Of a stretch of DNA of 64,000 nucleotides, positions 28,298 to 36,606 are shown in pieces. The notes under the pieces are model-generated. The model was not told the DNA's origin, did not search any database, and saw only the letters and a program-made list of their open reading frames with translations. Position numbers and translations under genes: made by a program. The stretch comes from Methylomonas sp. (GTDB lineage Bacteria; Pseudomonadota; Gammaproteobacteria; Methylococcales; Methylomonadaceae): positions 1 through 64,000 of the forward strand of contig PERU01000014.1 in assembly GCA_002928965.1 (NCBI GenBank), given 5' to 3'. Position 1 is the first letter of the stretch; the number at the start of each line of letters is the position of its first letter.

Positions 28298-28654
28298 ATG
28301 AAAGACTATTTGTTTGTGATGCGAGGTTTACCGCATATGTCCAGCCATGTTCAGGAAACCCTGGATCAAATGCTCACCACGGCAGCCTTCGATCAGACGG
28401 TGTCGGTGCTGTTTGTCGATGATGGCGTTTTGCAATTGAAATCTGGACAACATCCGCAGCATGCAGGCCTGAAAAATACCGCAGCCATTTTTCAGGTATT
28501 GGCATTGTATGGGATCAACGAGCTGTTTGTGGAAGCAGAGTCTCTCGCCAGCCGAGGTTTGACGTTGAATGAGCTGATTTTGCCGGTTCAGCCTATTGCA
28601 CGGGCTGAAGTAAACGCATTACTGCAGCGACATGCCATCATTATTCCTGGATAA
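28298..28654 (+). CDS. tusC: Sulfur relay protein TusC (DsrF family)
   Basis: TusC is the structural partner of TusD in the sulfur relay complex. The 118-residue protein has the VLFVDDGVLQLKSGQHP strand-loop and the YGINELFVEAESLASRGL segment, matching E. coli TusC. The frame is open 24 bases further upstream, but that would overlap tusD. The ATG at 28298, 5 bases after the tusD stop, is the natural start. The family's conserved cysteine is not evident. tusB, usually next, is absent. Confidence 0.83.
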   Translation: MKDYLFVMRGLPHMSSHVQETLDQMLTTAAFDQTVSVLFVDDGVLQLKSGQHPQHAGLKNTAAIFQVLALYGINELFVEAESLASRGLTLNELILPVQPIARAEVNALLQRHAIIIPG

Positions 28655-28728
28655 AGGGTTTAAATTTGCTTGTTAGTTAAGATCATCGGCTAAAATCAAC
28701 CCACGGAATCACTGGCTGGATAGAGGCT

Positions 28729-29304
28729 ATGGCAGAGGAATATCAAGAAAAAAGGCGTTATTTTCGTGTAAACGACACCATTAGTCTGATGTACAAGACG
28801 ATTGATGCGCAGCATATTCAAAAACACAGTTATGTATCGAATGACATCTTGAGCAGTTGCAGTCTGGCAACAGCGCTGGAAGTTTTAAATCAAGAAGCTG
28901 CTGCCATGGTGCCGCGGCTGGAAAAACGCGATCCGGATTTGTTCGAATATCTGAAGCTGCTGGATGCCAAGATTAACCTGATTGCCCAGAGCTTGCATCT
29001 GCAACAGGATGGATTTACCGAAGAAGACAAACGGGAAGTGAATCTGAGCGCTGATGGCGTAGCGTTTTCCAATGGCTATGCCATACAGGTGGGCAGCTTG
29101 CTGGAATTACACATGCTACTGAGTTCCTGTCTGGCGCTGATTACCGTATATGCCAGAGTCGTGCAGTGTAAGGATACGCCTGGACAACCGTTTGAAATCG
29201 CCGTTGAATATATCAATCTTAAAGAAGACGATCGTGAATTGTTGATCAAGCATGTCATCAAAAAGCAGATGCAGCAGTTGCGTGAAAAAAATGCCCATCC
29301 CTAG
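28729..29304 (+). CDS. PilZ-domain protein with helical N-terminus
   Basis: This is a cytoplasmic protein of 191 residues. The N-terminal KRRYFRVND supplies the RRxxxR-like part of a PilZ domain. A helical insertion (about 35-100) follows, then VNLSADGVAF (about 104), the D/NxSxxG motif, and the remaining beta-barrel strands. This split layout resembles PilZ-containing regulators with an inserted helical region. It is likely to bind c-di-GMP. It stands between tusC and birA without clear link to either. The ATG at 28729 is preceded by a weak AGAGG ribosome site. Confidence 0.75.
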   Translation: MAEEYQEKRRYFRVNDTISLMYKTIDAQHIQKHSYVSNDILSSCSLATALEVLNQEAAAMVPRLEKRDPDLFEYLKLLDAKINLIAQSLHLQQDGFTEEDKREVNLSADGVAFSNGYAIQVGSLLELHMLLSSCLALITVYARVVQCKDTPGQPFEIAVEYINLKEDDRELLIKHVIKKQMQQLREKNAHP

Positions 29305-29332
29305 GTAATTGTTGTTTCCCTGAAAAATTGAC

Positions 29333-30325
29333 ATGTTGATGCCGGATACCCTCAAGCAATTGCTCACGCTTCTGGCCGATGGGCGTTTTCATTCCGGCAC
29401 CGAATTGGCGCAGGCATTGGCTATCAGCCGAACGGCAGTCTGGAAGCATTTGCAAAGTCTGGATCAGTTTGGGCTGACCTTGGTCGCCGTGAGCGGCAAA
29501 GGTTACACGTTGCAATACCCTCTGCAATTGCTTGATCAGCAGTGCATTCATGCGCAGTTGACGCCAGATGTACAAGCCTTGCTCACTCAGTTGGAAATTC
29601 AGCCCATTATCGATTCGACCAGCGCGTATCTCATGGCGCTTGCTCAGCAATCGGCTGCGACAGGGCGGGTGTGTCTGGCGGAATATCAAACAGCCGGTAA
29701 AGGTCGGCGTGGTCGCAGTTGGGTGTCTCCTTTTGGGCATAACATCTATTTGTCTTTGCTTTGGCGTTATCAAAACGGGCCGGGCGCCTTGGTCGGTCTA
29801 AGTTTGGCGATAGGGGTTGCCGTGGTGCGGGCTTTAACGATGGCGGGTGTGGAAGACCTGGGTTTGAAGTGGCCCAACGACATTTATTGGCGCGGTCGAA
29901 AACTGGCCGGCATTTTGATTGAAGTCTCCGGTGAAAGCAGTGGTCCATGTCATGCAGTGATCGGGCTTGGGTTGAATGTGTATCTGCCGCCGCAGCAGGC
30001 AGAGTCGATTGAGCAGGCCTGGGTCGACCTCAAGCAGATCATGGGTGAGGCAGTCATGCAGCGACGCAATGCTTTGGTAGCCATGTTGCTGAATGAAATT
30101 GTGCCGGTCGTGGCCGATTTTGAAAACCAGGGTTTGCCAAGTATCGTGACAGAATGGCGACGCTTTGATTGTATGCGGGGCAAGCAGGCAACATTATTCA
30201 TAGGTGAACTCAGCTTTACCGGCACAGTGCTTGGCATTGATGACCAAGGCTTGTTACTTCTGGAAGAATCGACGGGCAAGACAAGCGCTTTTGCTTCCGG
30301 CGAAGTCAGTTTCAGGGCAACATGA
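29333..30325 (+). CDS. birA: Bifunctional biotin-protein ligase and biotin operon repressor BirA
   Basis: BirA joins biotin to acceptor lysines (such as the MKM of PycB in this window) and, with its N-terminal helix-turn-helix, represses biotin synthesis genes. The 330 residues show the HTH (ISRTAVWKHLQSL, about 31-43) and the ligase loop KGRRGRSWVSPFG (about 123). The KWPNDIYWRGRKLAGILIE segment (about 181) and a C-terminal SH3-like domain follow. Two ATGs (29333, 29339) are both possible starts. Its stop overlaps the coaX ATG by 4 bases. Confidence 0.93.
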   Translation: MLMPDTLKQLLTLLADGRFHSGTELAQALAISRTAVWKHLQSLDQFGLTLVAVSGKGYTLQYPLQLLDQQCIHAQLTPDVQALLTQLEIQPIIDSTSAYLMALAQQSAATGRVCLAEYQTAGKGRRGRSWVSPFGHNIYLSLLWRYQNGPGALVGLSLAIGVAVVRALTMAGVEDLGLKWPNDIYWRGRKLAGILIEVSGESSGPCHAVIGLGLNVYLPPQQAESIEQAWVDLKQIMGEAVMQRRNALVAMLLNEIVPVVADFENQGLPSIVTEWRRFDCMRGKQATLFIGELSFTGTVLGIDDQGLLLLEESTGKTSAFASGEVSFRAT

Positions 30326-31062
30326 ATTTATTGATCGATATGGGCAATACCCGTCTGAAATGGTTGCTTGCCGACGATGGCCGGTTTGAAACATTAAACG
30401 CCGTGGATTACCGGCAGACAGATTGTTTAATGGCTTTGCAACAGGCATGGCAAGCTATCAAAACACCTGAAATTATCGCCATTGCCTCTGTTTCCAACCA
30501 ACAGCTGTTGAATGAGGTTAAACAGCTTTGCCTGTGTTTGTGGCCGTTGGCCCCAATACGCTTACCGCAATCGACAGCGGTGGCATATGGAATAAAAAAC
30601 GCCTATACCCAACCGGAAAAGTTGGGCATCGACCGATGGCTGGCACTAATCGCCGCCCATCATCACCATTCGGGGAACGTCTGTATCGTCGATTGCGGCA
30701 CGGCTATTACTGTTGATGGGCTGCAGGCCGATGGTGTGCATACGGGCGGTTTGATTTGCCCCGGCTTGAGGTTGATGAAGCAGGCGTTAGCCGGCAATAC
30801 TGCGGCTCTGGATTTTTCCAATCAGCCGTTTGCTGTGCAACTAGAAACAAAAACCGAAGCGGCGATTGCCAATGGGGTTTTGCTGGCCGCTATCGGCTTG
30901 ATCGAACAAGCCATGCAAAAACTCGGTTCTGATTATCAACTTGTGTTAACCGGCGGCGATGCGGACATACTGGCTCGTGGATTAAACAGACCCAGTATTG
31001 TGGATGATTATTTGATATTCAAGGGCTTGTCGCTGTTTTGTCAGGGAGATTCGGCTGCATGA
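30322..31062 (+). CDS. coaX: Type III pantothenate kinase CoaX
   Basis: CoaX phosphorylates pantothenate, the first step of coenzyme A synthesis. The 246-residue protein has the ASKHA-type phosphate motif DMGNTRLKW (about 5-13), the GIDRWLAL motif (about 100), the nucleotide region VDCGTAITVDG (about 122), and PGLRLMKQAL (about 150). Start and stop overlap the neighbours by ATGA (birA upstream, SPOR protein downstream), a compact birA-coaX-SPOR operon that recurs in gammaproteobacteria. Confidence 0.93.
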   Translation: MNLLIDMGNTRLKWLLADDGRFETLNAVDYRQTDCLMALQQAWQAIKTPEIIAIASVSNQQLLNEVKQLCLCLWPLAPIRLPQSTAVAYGIKNAYTQPEKLGIDRWLALIAAHHHHSGNVCIVDCGTAITVDGLQADGVHTGGLICPGLRLMKQALAGNTAALDFSNQPFAVQLETKTEAAIANGVLLAAIGLIEQAMQKLGSDYQLVLTGGDADILARGLNRPSIVDDYLIFKGLSLFCQGDSAA

Positions 31063-31823
31063 AAGCCTTGTTTTATCTGCTGTGTGTTTTGAATCTAAGC
31101 ATGCTGCTTTGGGCGCTTCGAGACGGCCGATTTGAACCGGTTATAGTTGAGCAATTGCCTGAAACCAGCATACTGACCGTAGAGGAATATGCACGGGCTA
31201 AACGCGGCGCTGAAATCGATAAGCGTATTCAAACAAACCTTGCGAATTGGCGGCAAATCGAAATCGAACACATGTTGGCGGATTTGCGTGACGAACACTG
31301 GTCATTGTCCCCGGTTCAACCCAAAAACCCACCCAAGCCGCAAGCGGTCAAAGCCGAAGCAAAAAAACCTGTGCTCCCGGTAATTGTAAACAAGTGTTTT
31401 GAAACCGGGCCGTTTGACGACGAAGCCAGTCTCAAAAAGTGGCTGGATCAAAAAGCCTTAGTCAGCAAGCAAATCGTGCAAAGAGAGCTGATTACCAATA
31501 CCGATTTTCAGGTGTATTTTGCTGCGGCTAAAACCCCGGAACAGGCACGACTGAACAAGTCGATGTTAAATGCCAAGGGTATTCAGGATATTTGGACCAT
31601 TCCCGATGGGGATAACAAAGGTGGTTTTTCACTGGGGGTTTTTGTTGATAAACAGCGTGCCTTGCTATTCAAATCCCAGTTGGAAGGGCAGGGCATTCAT
31701 GCCGAGATCAAACAACGCCAAAAAACCAAAGCCCAGTGGTTTGTAAAGGTTATGTTGGATAAAACCCAGGTCGGAAAATATGAGTCCAAGACGCTCAAGC
31801 TGTCGGCTTGCCCTGGTCACTGA
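31059..31823 (+). CDS. SPOR-domain membrane protein
   Basis: This is a single-pass inner-membrane protein of 254 residues. One helix (about 4-20) is followed by a charged linker with KNPPKPQAVKAEAKKP (about 88-105). A C-terminal SPOR-type region (SLGVFVDKQRALLFKSQLEGQ, about 190-215) should bind denuded septal peptidoglycan. The ATG at 31059 overlaps the coaX stop codon (ATGA) and is preferred to the longer frame from 31038. The role in division is by family only. Confidence 0.82.
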   Translation: MKALFYLLCVLNLSMLLWALRDGRFEPVIVEQLPETSILTVEEYARAKRGAEIDKRIQTNLANWRQIEIEHMLADLRDEHWSLSPVQPKNPPKPQAVKAEAKKPVLPVIVNKCFETGPFDDEASLKKWLDQKALVSKQIVQRELITNTDFQVYFAAAKTPEQARLNKSMLNAKGIQDIWTIPDGDNKGGFSLGVFVDKQRALLFKSQLEGQGIHAEIKQRQKTKAQWFVKVMLDKTQVGKYESKTLKLSACPGH

Positions 31824-32047
31824 TTCAGGATCAGGCTCCTAGGAGCCTGTCCGAGAATAGAGAACCTGCAGCAGAAAAGCGCCTAGACAAGGGGACGCGC
31901 ATGCAAACTCAGATCAATTATTCTGGGTCAGTTTTTTTTACTAAATTATACTTGCACGTGTTGCGCTGATTACCAAGAAATCCAGTAGGTTTTTCTGATA
32001 TGGTCAAAGGCCTTTTTATTCCGCTTCAAATTGATCAGCCATTATTC
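31824..32047. mobile_element. Truncated CTAGGAG MITE copy between SPOR gene and heme oxygenase
   Basis: From 31839 the left end of the MITE is present (CTAGGAGCCTGTCCGAGAAT plus 25 bases of interior) and breaks off at 31886, again at CTAG. Just before it, TCAGGCTCCTAG (31831-31842) is the tail of a right end, so two ends face away from each other around a shared CTAG. The rest of the gap is AT-rich and likely contains the promoter of the bphO-bphP pair. Confidence 0.7.
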
Positions 32048-32695
32048 ATGACAGATAATTCCAAATACAACACGGTTGGTCAGTTCGACTCGAAGCGGCG
32101 CCTGCTTCGGCAGCAAACCCAAGCGCATCATCAGCGCTTGAACCAACATGCCTTGTTAAAAGGGCTGCTAAGCCGGGATTTTTCGCTTGCTCAATATCAG
32201 CAGATTTTGTGGGCGTATGCCGAGCTATATCAAATCATCGAGGAACAGATTGAACTGTATCTGGCACAGCATCCCACTGCGTTTGATTATACGCAAAGAC
32301 GCAAGTCCCATTGGCTAACAGAGGATTTGGCCTACTTCTCGGAGACGTATCCGGGTGTAAAGCAGAACGGAAAATTCGGATGTAGTTTCCCCTACATAAA
32401 CTCAGTAGGACAGCTATTCGGTATTTTGTATGTCATCGAAGGCTCGACACTGGGTGGCCAGCAAATTGCCAAAGCACTGGTAAGCTATCATCAACTGACC
32501 CCAGAACGCGGTGCCCGCTTTTTTTATGGTTACGGCAATCAATCCTCGTTGCTGTGGGAAACATTTTTGCATGATTTAGAAACAGCACTGCAGGAAGAGT
32601 ATGAATATGTCCGGGCTGCAAAGGCTGCCCAGCAGACATTTGAGGCGTTTCTGGCTGTTTTAGATCAGAGTGTTTCACGATCCGTTGTTGAATAA
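32048..32695 (+). CDS. Heme oxygenase (phytochrome-associated, BphO-like)
   Basis: The enzyme opens heme to biliverdin, the chromophore of bacteriophytochromes, releasing iron and CO. The 215-residue protein has a proximal histidine candidate in the helix HHQRLNQH, the QILWAYAELY helix, and the glycine-rich distal helix YVIEGSTLGGQQIAK (about 130-145) that covers heme in HO proteins. The frame is open from 32000, but the ATG at 32048 fits the family. The phytochrome gene begins 12 bases after the stop, so the pair forms a self-sufficient light-sensor operon. Confidence 0.88.
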   Translation: MTDNSKYNTVGQFDSKRRLLRQQTQAHHQRLNQHALLKGLLSRDFSLAQYQQILWAYAELYQIIEEQIELYLAQHPTAFDYTQRRKSHWLTEDLAYFSETYPGVKQNGKFGCSFPYINSVGQLFGILYVIEGSTLGGQQIAKALVSYHQLTPERGARFFYGYGNQSSLLWETFLHDLETALQEEYEYVRAAKAAQQTFEAFLAVLDQSVSRSVVE

Positions 32696-32707
32696 CCCCC
32701 CATTCAA

Positions 32708-35700
32708 ATGAACCAACATACCGAACACGATCTTGCAGAGGCTCTGCGTCATTGCGAGGCTGAACCCATCCACCAGATTTCGGCCATTCAGGCCCATGGC
32801 TTACTGTTGGTGATTAGTATCGATGTGCCAAGAACGATCCTGCAAGCTAGCGATAATCTGCAGCAGTTTTTTGCCCACTCTGCGCAAACGATGATAGGCG
32901 CACCACTACACCATCTGCTGGATTCGGAAGCCCTGTTAAAACTCGAACAAGTGCTCGAAAATACCCGAGGCAGCGAAGCAGTCTCCGGCGTCATCCATAT
33001 CGAAACCGCCCTGGGCAAGCAAGACTTTCAGCTAAGAGCGTTTCTCAGCGACGATATGTACGTGCTGGAATTCACATTGGAAGACGACCTGACCCAGCAT
33101 GAAAACCTGCAGGATTTGTTAAGCCTGATGCAACTGGGCATAACCAGTTCCGAACTGGACATCGGCATTGATGGCTATTTTGAGCAAATAGCCTCTATCT
33201 TGCAGACACTGACTGGCTACGATCGCGTGATGGTTTACCGCTTCGACAGCAACTGGGATGGCGAGGTAATCGCGGAAAGCCGTCGGCACTATGCAGAATC
33301 CTATATGGGTTTGCACTTTCCGGCTGGTGATATTCCACCACAAGCCCGCCAACTTTATACCCTGAATCTGATCCGCCATGTGGCGGATATTTCTGTCAGC
33401 CCGGTTTCGGTGATACCACCCCATAATCCACGCACCGGCCAGCCACTGGACATGACCTACGCCAGTTTGCGCAGCTTTTCGCCTGTGCATGTCCAGTATT
33501 TGAACAACATGGGTGTCAGGGCCTCGATGTCAATTTCCTTATTGCAAAACGGTCGCTTGTGGGGATTGATCACCTGCCACCACTTGACAGCCAAACGCCT
33601 GTCCAGTGCCTTAAAAGAGGCCTGCGCACTCTTGGGGCGCATGGTTTCGATCAAACTGACAGCCATTGAGGCATATGAACAGCGGTCTCTGGTAAATAAA
33701 TCCGCCTACCTCACCGGTCAATTGCTCAAATTCATCAGCACGGATTCCGAAGCTGTTTTGATGGAACGGCTGTTGCCCAAGTTATTGAATCTTTTTGAAG
33801 CCAGCGGCGTTGTGCTGAGGGTTGAAGGCAATCTTTATGTTTTGGGGGATTGTCCGTCAGAATCCAGCCTGGACGAGTTGATCAGTTGGATAGGCAATCA
33901 TGCCGAAACCGGGGTTTTCTGCACCGAACAATTGTCGGCGATTTACCCGAAAGCTGACAGCGCATTACCAGCCGGTATTTTGGCCACACCGATCAGTAAG
34001 GACATGCGTAACTGCATACTCTGGTTACGTATGGAAAAACCAAAAACCGTTACATGGGCCGGCAAAGCCGAAAAGCTGATCTATTCCGACGAGCAGGGCT
34101 TGTTGCGTCTTTCCCCCCGCCAATCATTCGCCACCTGGAGCGAAGCTTGGCAAGGTCGCAGTTCTCCCTGGCTTGCTGTCGAGCAGGGCATAGCCTATCC
34201 TCTGGCGGTCGCATTGACTGAAAGCCTGTCGCAAAAAAGTCAAATGGACCAAGTGCTGGCAAAACAAAAGCTGGCCGAAGCGGAATTGCGTCTTGCCGCC
34301 AGTGCCTTTGAATCGCAGGAAGGCATGCTTGTAACCAATCCCCAGGGTATCATCCTGCGGGTGAATACCGCCTTTGTAAACGCAACCGGTTATCAGGCCG
34401 ATGAATGCATCGGCAAAAATCCGAGTTTGTTGAAATCCGGTCGACACGATCAGGCGTTTTATCGCGACATGTGGCACAAAATATTGGCTGATGGCGTCTG
34501 GAAAGGCGAGATTTGGAATAGACACAAAAATGGCGATATTTATGTGCAACATCTCACCATTACTGCGGTAAAAGATGCTGATGACCAAGTTAGACACTTT
34601 GTTGGCAGTTATCTGGATATCAGCGAAACCAAAGCGGCTCAGGCAGAAATAGAGCGTCTGGCTTTTTATGACCCCTTGACCGGCTTGCCCAACCGCCGTT
34701 ATTTGCTGGATCGACTCAAACCCGCACTGGCATCCAGCGCTCGCAGTGGCATATACGGTGCGGTACTCTTCATTGACCTGGATAATTTCAAAACCCTCAA
34801 CGATACTTTGGGCCACGACCAGGGTGATGTATTGCTGAAGCAGGTGGCCAGTCGATTGACAGGCTGTATTCGCGAAGTTGACACCTTGGCCCGGTTGGGT
34901 GGCGATGAATTTATCATCATGCTGGAAAATCTGGCTGAAAATGCCCTGGATAGCGCTGCCTTGACCGAAATTGTCGCGCATAAAATCATCGCCACACTCA
35001 GTCAGCCCTACCAGTTAGCCGGTCTAACCTTCATCAGTACACCCAGCATCGGTGCGACCTTGTTCAATGATCAGCAAACCGTAGCTGAACAATTGTTGAA
35101 GGAAGCGGATATTGCCATGTATGAAGCCAAAAAGGCCGGACGAAATACCGTGCGGTTCTTTGATCCGAACATGCAAAAGGTGATTTTGGCCAGAGCGGCC
35201 TTGGAAGCGGATTTACGCCTGGCCATCAGTGATCAGCAATTTGTATTGTATTACCAGTTGCAAATCGATCAACAACACTGCGTGATTGGCGCAGAAGTGC
35301 TCATCCGCTGGTTACATCCGCAATCCGGTTTAATCTCACCCCTGACATTTATTCCTCTGGCTGAAGAAACTGGCTTGATTGTACCGATAGGTGAATGGGT
35401 GCTGGAAATGGTATGCCGGCAAATCAGTCTCTGGCAAAACGACCCATTACTCAGCAAATTGGAAATTGCTGTTAATGTCAGTCCCAGGCAGTTTCGTCAG
35501 ACAAATTTTGTGGAGAACCTGCAGGGCCTGCTAACAACATACCAGATCAACCCGTTACGGCTAAAACTGGAATTGACCGAAAACATACTGGTGGAAGACA
35601 TAGAAGCAGTGGTTATCATCATGAACCAGCTTAAACAACTGGGTATCAAGTTTTCCCTGGACGACTTTGGCACCGGCTATTCTTCATTGCAATATTTAAA

Positions 35701-35956
35701 GCGACTGCCGTTGGACCAGCTGAAAATCGACCGCTCCTTCGTGCAGGATATGGAGTTTGACGGCAATGACCAAGCCATTGTGCGCACCATCATCGCCATG
35801 GCGCTGGCGCTGGATCTTAACGTCATCGCCGAAGGCGTGGAATCGTTACGGCAAAAGGAATTACTGAAAAATTACGGCTGTGGAAACTTTCAAGGCTTTT
35901 TATTCAGTCACCCGCTGCCTGTTGACGCTTTTGAACACTTGGTCAAAAGCTTATGA
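32708..35956 (+). CDS. Bacteriophytochrome with PAS, GGDEF and EAL output
   Basis: This is a red/far-red light sensor of 1082 residues that should control c-di-GMP. Cys16 (HCEAEPIH) is placed like the biliverdin-binding cysteine of bacteriophytochromes, with IQAHG following. PAS occupies about 20-125, GAF about 145-310 with FPAGDIPPQARQLY (usual form PASDIP), PHY about 320-490, and a second PAS about 525-640. GGDEF is at about 735 with an RxxD inhibitory site (REVD) five residues before it. An EAL domain lies at about 840-1080 with EVLIRW in place of EALVRW but intact NVSPRQF, DDFGTGYSSL, KIDRSFV and IAEGVE. Both enzyme activities are possible. The heme oxygenase upstream supplies the chromophore. 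Confidence 0.92.
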   Translation: MNQHTEHDLAEALRHCEAEPIHQISAIQAHGLLLVISIDVPRTILQASDNLQQFFAHSAQTMIGAPLHHLLDSEALLKLEQVLENTRGSEAVSGVIHIETALGKQDFQLRAFLSDDMYVLEFTLEDDLTQHENLQDLLSLMQLGITSSELDIGIDGYFEQIASILQTLTGYDRVMVYRFDSNWDGEVIAESRRHYAESYMGLHFPAGDIPPQARQLYTLNLIRHVADISVSPVSVIPPHNPRTGQPLDMTYASLRSFSPVHVQYLNNMGVRASMSISLLQNGRLWGLITCHHLTAKRLSSALKEACALLGRMVSIKLTAIEAYEQRSLVNKSAYLTGQLLKFISTDSEAVLMERLLPKLLNLFEASGVVLRVEGNLYVLGDCPSESSLDELISWIGNHAETGVFCTEQLSAIYPKADSALPAGILATPISKDMRNCILWLRMEKPKTVTWAGKAEKLIYSDEQGLLRLSPRQSFATWSEAWQGRSSPWLAVEQGIAYPLAVALTESLSQKSQMDQVLAKQKLAEAELRLAASAFESQEGMLVTNPQGIILRVNTAFVNATGYQADECIGKNPSLLKSGRHDQAFYRDMWHKILADGVWKGEIWNRHKNGDIYVQHLTITAVKDADDQVRHFVGSYLDISETKAAQAEIERLAFYDPLTGLPNRRYLLDRLKPALASSARSGIYGAVLFIDLDNFKTLNDTLGHDQGDVLLKQVASRLTGCIREVDTLARLGGDEFIIMLENLAENALDSAALTEIVAHKIIATLSQPYQLAGLTFISTPSIGATLFNDQQTVAEQLLKEADIAMYEAKKAGRNTVRFFDPNMQKVILARAALEADLRLAISDQQFVLYYQLQIDQQHCVIGAEVLIRWLHPQSGLISPLTFIPLAEETGLIVPIGEWVLEMVCRQISLWQNDPLLSKLEIAVNVSPRQFRQTNFVENLQGLLTTYQINPLRLKLELTENILVEDIEAVVIIMNQLKQLGIKFSLDDFGTGYSSLQYLKRLPLDQLKIDRSFVQDMEFDGNDQAIVRTIIAMALALDLNVIAEGVESLRQKELLKNYGCGNFQGFLFSHPLPVDAFEHLVKSL

Positions 35957-36011
35957 TGACCGCATCCATGGCTGACTTGAACAGAAAAAGCAATTTGAAC
36001 AGAACGCGCCA

Positions 36012-36095
36012 GCCAATGAACGTTGCAGCAACGCCAGTCCCGATTCCATAGCTTCGGTTCGTGACTCGTGTCGCTGCCACGATGACTGTCAGAGT
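36012..36095. repeat. Hairpin-type dispersed repeat downstream of the phytochrome gene
   Basis: The stretch around CCAGTCCCGATTCCATAGC...GGTTCGTGACTCGTGTCGC is a reverse-oriented member of the family at 18151-18267 and 61935-62030. It may serve as the transcript end of the phytochrome operon. Confidence 0.55.
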
Positions 36096-36122
36096 AAATA
36101 ACCTTTAGCGGCAAATTTCAAG

Positions 36123-36142
36123 CTAGGAGCCTGTCCGAGAAT
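36123..36142. mobile_element. MITE/IS left end at the break point of hsdM
   Basis: CTAGGAGCCTGTCCGAGAAT is the terminal 20 bases of the CTAGGAG family. The remnant of hsdM begins directly after it. The element end therefore marks the junction where the upstream part of hsdM was lost. Confidence 0.75.
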
Positions 36143-36585
36143 TGGAATCGTCCATCAACCGCTACAAAGAAGTGGTGTATGAGCAAGTCGAGCATCTGCC
36201 ACCCAGGGAAATATTGGCGAAATTGGCGCAGTTGGAGGAGGAAATCCAGGCGGGGATGAAGGTGCTTGAGGGGATGTTGGCTTCGGCTCCGCTCAGCCCA
36301 AGAGTTTCAGATGGTTCGATTTTGCTCAGCCCAAGAGTTTCAGATGGTTCGATTTTGCTCAGCCCAAGAGTTTCAGATGATTCGATTTTGCTCAGTCCAA
36401 GAGTTTCAGATGGTTCGATTTTGCTCAGCCCAAGAGTTTCAGATGATTCGATTTTGCTCAGTCCAAGAGTTTCAGATGGTTCGATTTTGCTCAGCCCAAG
36501 AGTTTCAGATGGTTCGATTTTGCTCAGCCCAAGAGTTTCAGATGATTCAATTTCCCTCAATCACCAAGAGACCAGCGCTCCCTGA
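36143..36585 (+). pseudogene. hsdM 3' remnant with VNTR tail (type I restriction-modification)
   Basis: The first 46 codons read SINRYKEVV...EHLPPREILAKLA...LEEEIQAGMKVLEGML, which is the extreme C-terminus of a type I DNA methyltransferase subunit. Everything upstream, including the SAM and NPPY motifs, is missing and replaced by a MITE end at 36123-36142. The remainder of the frame (about 95 codons) is translation of eight 33-bp tandem repeats. There is no proper start codon; TTG 36142 is fortuitous. It is followed by a GIY-YIG gene and fragments of hsdS and hsdR, so this is the relic of an hsdM-(GIY-YIG)-hsdS-hsdR locus. Confidence 0.8.
36292..36555. repeat. Eight tandem copies of a 33-bp repeat
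   Basis: The unit starts CTCAGCCCAAGAGTTTCAGA and begins at 36292, 36325, 36358, 36391, 36424, 36457, 36490 and 36523. Units vary mainly at GGTTCG/GATTCG and CCC/TCC. Because 33 is a multiple of three, one minus and two plus frames stay open through all copies (for example LSPRVSDGSIL). No variable spacers exist, so it is not CRISPR. Confidence 0.95.
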
Positions 36586-36606
36586 GCGGAGTCGAAGGGA
36601 GCTACG

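Noticed and set aside
36292-36555. CRISPR-like array
   Set aside because: Units are directly adjacent without spacers and are 33-bp tandem repeats inside an ORF; no cas genes are nearby.
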